Source: JASFRI01 sp050115015
GTDB lineage: Bacteria; Acidobacteriota; Polarisedimenticolia; CBDVAL01
Length of the DNA stretch: 10,894 nucleotides
Reading direction: 5' to 3'
NCBI GenBank assembly: GCA_050115015.1
Contig: JASFRI010000119.1
Span: forward strand, 1 to 10,894
In this document: positions 6,407 to 10,894 of the stretch, in pieces
Layout: the number at the start of each line of letters is the position of its first letter
Numbering within the stretch: position 1 is the first letter of the stretch
Position numbers and translations under genes: made by a program
The notes under the pieces: model-generated
What the model was told of the DNA's origin: nothing
The model's input: the letters and a program-made list of their open reading frames with translations, nothing else
Database searches by the model: none

Positions 6407-7390
6407 ATGGACGCCGCCACCACCTACCTGCAGACCTTCCAGGCGCTTCGGCGCCGCAAGCGCTGGAGCGTCGACACGAACGTCCTGCGCTTCGCCGCCC
6501 TGGCCATCGGCACGGTGGACACGTCGGAGCCCTACGCGAGGCTGGAGGCCACCGCCGAGACCCTGCGAAAGGGGGCCGGCTGGTTCGGACCGCTGAAGTC
6601 CCCGGTACGGTACGTGGTCGCCGCGATGATCCTGCGGCAGGGGTTGTCCGCCCGGCACGTGCACAGCGCCGTGAAGCGGACCCGGGAGGCGATGCGCAGG
6701 CGCAAGCTGCCGCGCGGCGCGCTGCCGCAGACTCTGGCCTCCGTGCTCCTGGTCCTCGACCGCCAGGGCAGCCCGGTGCCGACGCAGACGCTGGAGCGCA
6801 TGGAGCGCATCATGGCGCGCTGGAAAGAGGACCATCGCTGGCTCACCCGCGCCGATGACCTCCCCACCGCCGCGCTGCACGCGGCCCGGGACGTCCCCGT
6901 CGAGTCGATCGCCGTGGAGACGGAGCACGCGTACCAGGCCCTGCGGGATCACCGGTACTCCCGCGGCAACGCACTGCAGCTGGTGTCCCACATGCTCGCC
7001 TTCGACCCCCGGGGCGTGGACACGGCGGTGAGCCGGTTCCTGCGGATCGCGAACAAGTTCGGCGACGCCGGCTGGAAGATCCGCGTGTCGCGCTACGACG
7101 AGGCCGCCATCCTTTCCCTGAGCCAGGGGACACCCGACGCGGTGGTGGACCGCGCCCTGCGCTTCGTGGAGCGGCTCCGGGCGGAGCGCCCGCGGCCCGG
7201 GCGCGACATCGCCTTCTCGCTGGCCGCCGGCCTGGTCCTGGCGGAGGATGCCAGGAAGGCGGGGCCCCGCTCGGTGGCGGACCTGGGCCAGCTGCAGGCG
7301 GCCCAGGCGATCATCGCGGCCCAGCAGGCGGCCATGGTCGCCGCCATCGCCGCCTCCAGCGCTGCCACCACCGCCGCGACATCGGGATAG
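6407..7390 (+). CDS. DUF4003-like protein
   Basis: A 327-residue, largely helical protein with no signal peptide. It resembles the DUF4003 family, which I associate mainly with Firmicutes. Shared features are an N-terminal LQTFQALRRRKRW segment, a middle VRYVVAAMILRQG stretch, and above all GNALQLVSHMLAFDP (187-201) followed by RFLRIANKFGDAGWKI and a YDEAAILSLS motif (230-239). The Ala/Gln-rich C-terminal tail (about 297-327, QAIIAAQQAAMVAAIAAS at its centre) also matches my memory of the family. The function is unknown. It lies 35 bases after the exonuclease with its own strong ribosome binding site, so it may be co-transcribed but made at a different level. The gene is certain from its uniform coding character. 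The family call rests on remembered pattern, not on a search. Confidence 0.75.
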   Translation: MDAATTYLQTFQALRRRKRWSVDTNVLRFAALAIGTVDTSEPYARLEATAETLRKGAGWFGPLKSPVRYVVAAMILRQGLSARHVHSAVKRTREAMRRRKLPRGALPQTLASVLLVLDRQGSPVPTQTLERMERIMARWKEDHRWLTRADDLPTAALHAARDVPVESIAVETEHAYQALRDHRYSRGNALQLVSHMLAFDPRGVDTAVSRFLRIANKFGDAGWKIRVSRYDEAAILSLSQGTPDAVVDRALRFVERLRAERPRPGRDIAFSLAAGLVLAEDARKAGPRSVADLGQLQAAQAIIAAQQAAMVAAIAASSAATTAATSG

Positions 7391-7418
7391 GCGGGCCGGG
7401 CCCGGGACGCGCCGGGGC
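7391..7418. other. 28-bp convergent gap
   Basis: This is the only space between the stop codons of the DUF4003-like gene and the VWFA-related gene. It contains the short inverted repeat GGGCC-G-GGCCC (7393-7403), whose one-base loop is too small to form a normal terminator hairpin. No T-run is present. Termination here is not evident. Confidence 0.4.
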
Positions 7419-9542
7419 TCAGCGAACCAGGCGCACGGCCAGGGAGCGGACCTCGCGGCGCCCGTCCGGGAGCTCCGCGGTGATCTCGTAGGCGCAGTTC
7501 CCGCCCCCGGCCCGCTCCACCGGCAGCAGGTCGGAGCGCAGCTCGCAGCCCGGGGCGATCCCGTCGGTCCCGAGGACCTGTGACGGCATCGGCGTGGCGA
7601 CGCGCCGGGCGCCGCAGACCAGGGCGCGGTCCAGCGCGCCCCCCTCGCCGCAGACCTCGTACACCACGCGGCCCACCGAGGAGGGCACGAGCCCCGAGCC
7701 GTCGTCGAGCGCCCAGTCGGCGGGCAGGGACGGTTCCGGGGCCATGCGGATCGATCCGGGGTCCTCGCCCTCCGCCGTCGCCTCCTCCGGGATCGGCTCC
7801 AGCGCGAAGAACCTCGGGTTCGTGGTCAGGAGGACCGGCTCCCCCAGCCCGTCCCGTGGCTCCGGCACCACCACGTCGGCGGCGGCGGCCCCCAGCTCGC
7901 CGGCGAGGCGATCCTCCACGACGGCGATGACGCGATAGCGGCCGGGTGGCACGTCGATCTCCCGGGCCAGCAGGAGCTCGCGGCCGGCGGCCGCCCCCTC
8001 GGGCAGCTGCAGCAGCACCTCGCGGTTGAAGTTCCAGGGCGGCCGCCGCGTGTCGGCCTGGGCGAGGACGCTCCCCGAGCGGGGCGCCCCGGCGGACTCG
8101 TCCAGCAGGCGCACCACCGAGCCGGCCAGGTGGACGGAGACCTGCCGCAGCCCCGCACCGGGCTCGCCCGCCGGGATCCCCAGCAGCATCTCGAAGGGGA
8201 CGCGGACCTGCAGGCGGGCGCGGCCACGCTCCTCGCCGGACAGCAGCGCGGCGGCCTGCACCAGGACGGGGACGTCCTCGGCGGTGGAGGGGTCGATCAG
8301 CGCCGCCCGGATGCGGTCCACCTCCCGCTCCTCGCGTGTGGGATCGCCGAGGGTCCGACGGTACCGCAGGCGGTACTTCCGGGTCTCCCGGGGGCTGTCG
8401 ATCTCGATCCCGATGCGGTCCACGCTCCCGGAGAAGCGCGGCTCGACGCGGAACCCCATCCGGTAGAAGCAGTCCTCGTCGGCGGCGATCCAGCCGAGGG
8501 TCGGCGCAACGTCGTTCGAGCCGCGATAGAAACGCCCGCCGGTCTCGCTGGCGAGCTGGAACATGGAGTCGTCCTTCTCCCCCTCCAGCCCGCCGGCGTC
8601 CACCGGGTAGATCCGCACGTTGCTCTCGTTCGCCGCGCTCGCCAGGCGGCGGACCGAGGGCTCCACCGTGTCGACCCTCGGTTGGATCCGCGCAGCGGGA
8701 TACTCGATCCCCGGCAGGATGCGCAGATCCTGCTGGAACAGCACCAGGTTCTTGGTCCCCTCGATCGACTCGAAGATCGCCATGAGGTCGTGGAGGTTCT
8801 GCAGGGACTGCAGGGCGTAGAGCCGGTCCAGGGCGGCATAGCTCGTGGCGAGGTCCTCCCGCATGGCGGGCGTGGGCAGCTCCAGGATCTCGCGGATGCG
8901 CCCGTCCTCGCGCTCCGCCCAGCCCCCGGTCTGACGGTAGTCCGTCTCCGCCGCGTCCAGATCCTCGGCCAGCCCCTCCGACGCCGGGCGGAACTCCCGC
9001 AGGATCCGGATCCCCAGGCCGCCGGTGATGATCATCACCTCGTCGTCCGGGTGGAAGGTCTCCGTCGCCCAGGCCCGTGCCGCCTCGAAGGACGCGTGCA
9101 GCCCGTCCATCTTCAGGTGCTGCAGGTCGAAGTAGAGGATGTAGCGATCCGGCCCGGGGTTCGGCTCCTGCTCCGGGGCCGAGGGCTCCGGGGCTCCGGC
9201 ATCGGCCTCCGGGCCCGCCGGCTCCACCGCGGTCGACCCCCCACCCGCCACGGCTTCCGGAGCGTGGCACCAGTTCTCGAAGACGTCCAGCTCCACGGGC
9301 CGCTTGCCGACGAAGACGGTGACCCGCTCCTCGGTGAGATCGTCGACCTCGGTCCACGTCCCCTCGATCTTGCGCTCGGCGATCAGATCCACGATGACGA
9401 AGCGCACCTCGGCTCGCTCCAGGTACGGGGCCGCGATCGGGGGCTGCCGCTCTTCCCCGGGGGAGGCCCCCTGTTCCGGGGGGGCCCCCCGGGCGGGGAT
9501 CGCCGCGTGGAGCAGCAGCGCGGCGGCGAGGCAGCGGATCAT
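7419..9542 (-). CDS. Secreted VWFA-related domain protein
   Basis: A 707-residue protein with an N-terminal signal peptide (MIRCLAAALLLHAAIPARGA, probable cleavage after residue 20). Residues about 44-91 have the family's beta-rich lead-in, ending in VFVGKRPVELDVFEN. A Pro/Glu/Ala linker (about 94-131) precedes a von Willebrand A-like domain of the Acidobacteria-type VWFA-related family (TIGR03436-like), about 132-365. Its strands include YILYFDLQHL, DEVMIITGG, KNLVLFQQDL and VRIYPVDAGGL. The MIDAS motif is degenerate: D139-L-Q-H-L instead of D-x-S-x-S, so metal-dependent ligand binding is doubtful. The C-terminal half (370-707) is beta-rich and has four late cysteines (631, 643, 666, 683) that could form disulfides outside the cytoplasm. 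The ATG at 9542 overlaps the TGA of the upstream hydrolase gene (ATGA). The frame extends to 9869 but that part is a shadow of the hydrolase gene. The ligand is unknown. Confidence 0.88.
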   Translation of the reverse strand: MIRCLAAALLLHAAIPARGAPPEQGASPGEERQPPIAAPYLERAEVRFVIVDLIAERKIEGTWTEVDDLTEERVTVFVGKRPVELDVFENWCHAPEAVAGGGSTAVEPAGPEADAGAPEPSAPEQEPNPGPDRYILYFDLQHLKMDGLHASFEAARAWATETFHPDDEVMIITGGLGIRILREFRPASEGLAEDLDAAETDYRQTGGWAEREDGRIREILELPTPAMREDLATSYAALDRLYALQSLQNLHDLMAIFESIEGTKNLVLFQQDLRILPGIEYPAARIQPRVDTVEPSVRRLASAANESNVRIYPVDAGGLEGEKDDSMFQLASETGGRFYRGSNDVAPTLGWIAADEDCFYRMGFRVEPRFSGSVDRIGIEIDSPRETRKYRLRYRRTLGDPTREEREVDRIRAALIDPSTAEDVPVLVQAAALLSGEERGRARLQVRVPFEMLLGIPAGEPGAGLRQVSVHLAGSVVRLLDESAGAPRSGSVLAQADTRRPPWNFNREVLLQLPEGAAAGRELLLAREIDVPPGRYRVIAVVEDRLAGELGAAAADVVVPEPRDGLGEPVLLTTNPRFFALEPIPEEATAEGEDPGSIRMAPEPSLPADWALDDGSGLVPSSVGRVVYEVCGEGGALDRALVCGARRVATPMPSQVLGTDGIAPGCELRSDLLPVERAGGGNCAYEITAELPDGRREVRSLAVRLVR

Positions 9543-10429
9543 CCGTCGTCCCGGTGCAGCGGCCGGGTCAGGCAGGTCGGCCCGCCCCCGCCGTTCTGCG
9601 CCAGCTCGCTGCCGGGGAAGGTGCGCACGTCGAATCCCGCCTCCCGCAGCCCGCGGTTCGTGCGGGGGTTCTCCTCCAGCGCCAGCAGCCGCCCGTCCCC
9701 GAGGGCGAGGACGTTGCAGGCCATCGTCCCGCGCTCGGCCGGGTCGATGGCCAGCAGGCGACGGCCGCGCCCCCGGAGCAGCTCCACGGTGGGCACCGCC
9801 AGGGCCGACAGGTCGACCAGAAGCGTCGTGTCGTCCAGCACGCTCATCAGCGACATCAGGTGGAGGCACGCCCCCGGTCCCTCGCCGTGCGGCAGGGCCG
9901 CCTCGACCACGGTGACGCCGTCCGGCTCCAGCATCTCCCGCAGCTGCTCGATGCCGTCGGGGTTCGTGCGGTAGCCGCGGCCCGCCAGCAGCGTCGCCGG
10001 GTCGAGCCAGACCAGGTCCCCGCCCTCCGCGGTGCCGGGCTCCCGGATCGCTCCCCGCACCGGCACACCGATCTCGCGGAATCGATCCGCGTGGCGCGCC
10101 GGCTCGTCCCGCCGCGCGACCTTGCCGGGGCGCAGCAGGATCATGCCGCGATCCGTGGTCAGCGACGCGTCATGGGTGTAGACCGCGTCGGGCGTGAGGC
10201 CGCTGCCCGGGGCGAGGTGCTCGATCCGGACCGACGCCTCCTCGAGCCGCGCGCACAGCGCCAGGTGCTGCTCGCGTGCCGCCGCCGCGTCGGGCGGCCG
10301 GCGGTAGCCCAGCTCCTGCCAGCGGCCGGCCTCCTCGGGACGCGACCAGCCCGCCACGTCGGGCGTCGCCACCAGGGCGCGCCGGAGGGGCGCGGCCATC
10401 GTCTGACCACCGAAACCGGAAGGGTCCAT
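9539..10429 (-). CDS. Guanidino-group modifying hydrolase (DDAH/arginine deiminase superfamily)
   Basis: A 296-residue enzyme from the ATG at 10429, or 286 from the ATG at 10399. The shorter form starts MAAPLRRALVATPDV and looks more like family N-termini. The longer one adds MDPSGFGGQT, which has no counterpart I know. Superfamily residues (long numbering) are D87 in VYTHDASL, E135/D138 in TAEGGDLVWLD, H190 in GACLHLMS, and the nucleophile C286 in GGGGPTCLTRPL. The Glu/Asp-His-Cys set is complete, so it should be active on a guanidine substrate such as dimethylarginine, arginine or a related compound, in the cytoplasm. The Cys motif resembles arginine deiminase, while the overall size fits DDAH and amidinotransferase-like proteins. 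The exact substrate cannot be assigned. Its stop overlaps the start of the VWFA-related gene by four bases. A perfect hairpin lies directly upstream. Confidence 0.85.
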   Translation of the reverse strand: MDPSGFGGQTMAAPLRRALVATPDVAGWSRPEEAGRWQELGYRRPPDAAAAREQHLALCARLEEASVRIEHLAPGSGLTPDAVYTHDASLTTDRGMILLRPGKVARRDEPARHADRFREIGVPVRGAIREPGTAEGGDLVWLDPATLLAGRGYRTNPDGIEQLREMLEPDGVTVVEAALPHGEGPGACLHLMSLMSVLDDTTLLVDLSALAVPTVELLRGRGRRLLAIDPAERGTMACNVLALGDGRLLALEENPRTNRGLREAGFDVRTFPGSELAQNGGGGPTCLTRPLHRDDG

Positions 10430-10437
10430 GAGGCAAT

Positions 10438-10469
10438 CCCCCGCCTCCGGGGACGGCCGGAGGCGGGGG
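10438..10469 (-). terminator. Perfect 13-bp GC hairpin: terminator or leader stem-loop
   Basis: CCCCCGCCTCCGG (10438-10450) and CCGGAGGCGGGGG (10457-10469) are exact inverted copies around a six-base loop. In the minus direction the hairpin follows the stop of the truncated exported protein by about 33 bases and ends eight bases before the possible ATG at 10429. Downstream comes ATTGCCTC rather than a T-run, so termination would be weak or unusual. The 3' arm holds the only SD-like purines for the 10429 start, so it could also control translation of the hydrolase. Confidence 0.55.
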
Positions 10470-10502
10470 CAGGATAGCGGAGGGGGGGCTGCGGGGCCAG
10501 CG

Positions 10503-10894
10503 TCAGGAGCAGGTGCGCTCCAGGGACCGGGTGACGGCGTAGACGATGCCCGACGGGACCGACACGCCGACGTGGTCGGAGCCGCTCGTCACGTCGACGA
10601 CGAGCCGGTCGGCCTGCTTGGAGACGGTCACGTGATCCTCGCGGCTGTGCACCTCCACCAGGATGGCGTCCGGGATCTCCTCGAACGCCGCGGCGGCGGT
10701 GAGCATCGCGTCCCACTGGGGCTCGGCCTGCTCGATCTCCCGGCAGACGTCATGGGGCGCGAACCGCACGGCCACCGGCAGCAGGCCCGCCGGCAGGGGG
10801 ATCGAGAACCGTCCGTCCTCCACGTCCACGTCGAGATGGACCGTGCCGCTGCTGTAGACCGCGGCGGTCGCCGCCAGCGCGGCGGCGACCGGGA
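10503..10894 (-). CDS. Exported hypothetical protein, 5' end missing
   Basis: The last 129 residues of a protein whose start lies beyond the right edge. An internal GTG at 10829 could be mistaken for a start, but the frame continues upstream with PVAAALAATAAVYSSG, which looks like the end of a signal peptide or membrane helix. It is followed by a strand-rich segment (TVHLDVDVEDGRFSIPLPAG), a charged helix containing EIEQAEPQWDAML, and another strand-rich part with ILVEVHSREDHVTVSKQADR and DHVGVSVPSG. The layout recalls small envelope or regulatory proteins with repeated HVxVxVPxG strands that I have seen in Acidobacteria-type genomes, loosely like the DUF4097/YvlB pattern. I cannot name the family. 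It is probably exported or membrane-anchored and lies 73 bases upstream of the hydrolase gene on the same strand. Confidence 0.75.
   Translation of the reverse strand, partial: PVAAALAATAAVYSSGTVHLDVDVEDGRFSIPLPAGLLPVAVRFAPHDVCREIEQAEPQWDAMLTAAAAFEEIPDAILVEVHSREDHVTVSKQADRLVVDVTSGSDHVGVSVPSGIVYAVTRSLERTCS

Noticed and set aside
7093..9357. 754-codon minus-strand frame overlapping the VWFA-related gene in another frame
   Set aside because: It has no domains and an Arg/Gly/Pro-rich composition. The competing frame has a signal peptide and VWA strands.
8130..9974. 614-codon plus-strand frame across the VWFA-related and hydrolase genes
   Set aside because: It is antisense to two genes with recognisable families and is itself unrecognisable.
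9554..10477. 307-codon plus-strand frame opposite the hydrolase
   Set aside because: It is antisense to the complete catalytic Asp/Glu-His-Cys motifs, with Arg/Gln-biased low-complexity sequence.
1..10894. tRNA, rRNA, CRISPR array, insertion sequence or prophage signals
   Set aside because: I looked for spaced identical repeats, transposase-like motifs, terminal inverted repeats and tRNA-like arms and saw none.

Overview
The window is a very GC-rich bacterial chromosome segment packed with protein genes. No RNA gene, mobile element or CRISPR array is visible. The VWFA-related secreted protein (a family expanded in Acidobacteriota), the exported TPR protein with a TonB-C-like domain and the extreme G+C at third codon positions suggest Acidobacteriota of the Thermoanaerobaculia/Holophagae type. 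That placement is inference from gene content only.

Layout. (1) Positions 1-370 hold no well-supported gene, only a possible start of a divergent gene at the left edge and a palindromic upstream region. (2) 371-2605 (+) encodes an exported protein: signal region, a degenerate hexapeptide repeat, a TonB-C-like domain, a Thr/Pro/Ala linker and a long TPR array. (3) 2628-4052 (-) is an RsmB/NOP-family RNA m5C methyltransferase with a PUA-like C-terminus, convergent with gene 2. (4) A 60-bp divergent promoter region (4053-4112) separates it from a four-gene plus-strand run, 4113-7390: DUF2461 protein, AlkD-like DNA alkylation repair protein, stand-alone 5'-3' exonuclease (FEN domain without polymerase) and a DUF4003-like protein. 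The first three are spaced by 2 and 4 bases, and the fourth follows after 35 bases with its own strong ribosome binding site. (5) Convergent with this, three minus-strand genes fill 10894-7419: a 5'-truncated exported hypothetical protein, a guanidino-group modifying hydrolase of the DDAH/arginine deiminase superfamily, and a VWFA-related secreted protein whose ATG overlaps the stop codon of the hydrolase.

How they may work together. The plus-strand run looks like a small DNA-repair operon. An alkylation-repair HEAT protein and a flap/5' exonuclease are natural partners in base-excision style repair, and the two DUF proteins are candidates for unknown accessory functions. The right-hand minus-strand group combines two secreted proteins and a guanidine enzyme, and its shared role is not apparent. 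The most notable structural signals are the paired, apparently leaderless divergent promoters, the hexapeptide repeat in the TPR protein, and a perfect 13-bp hairpin between the last two minus-strand genes.
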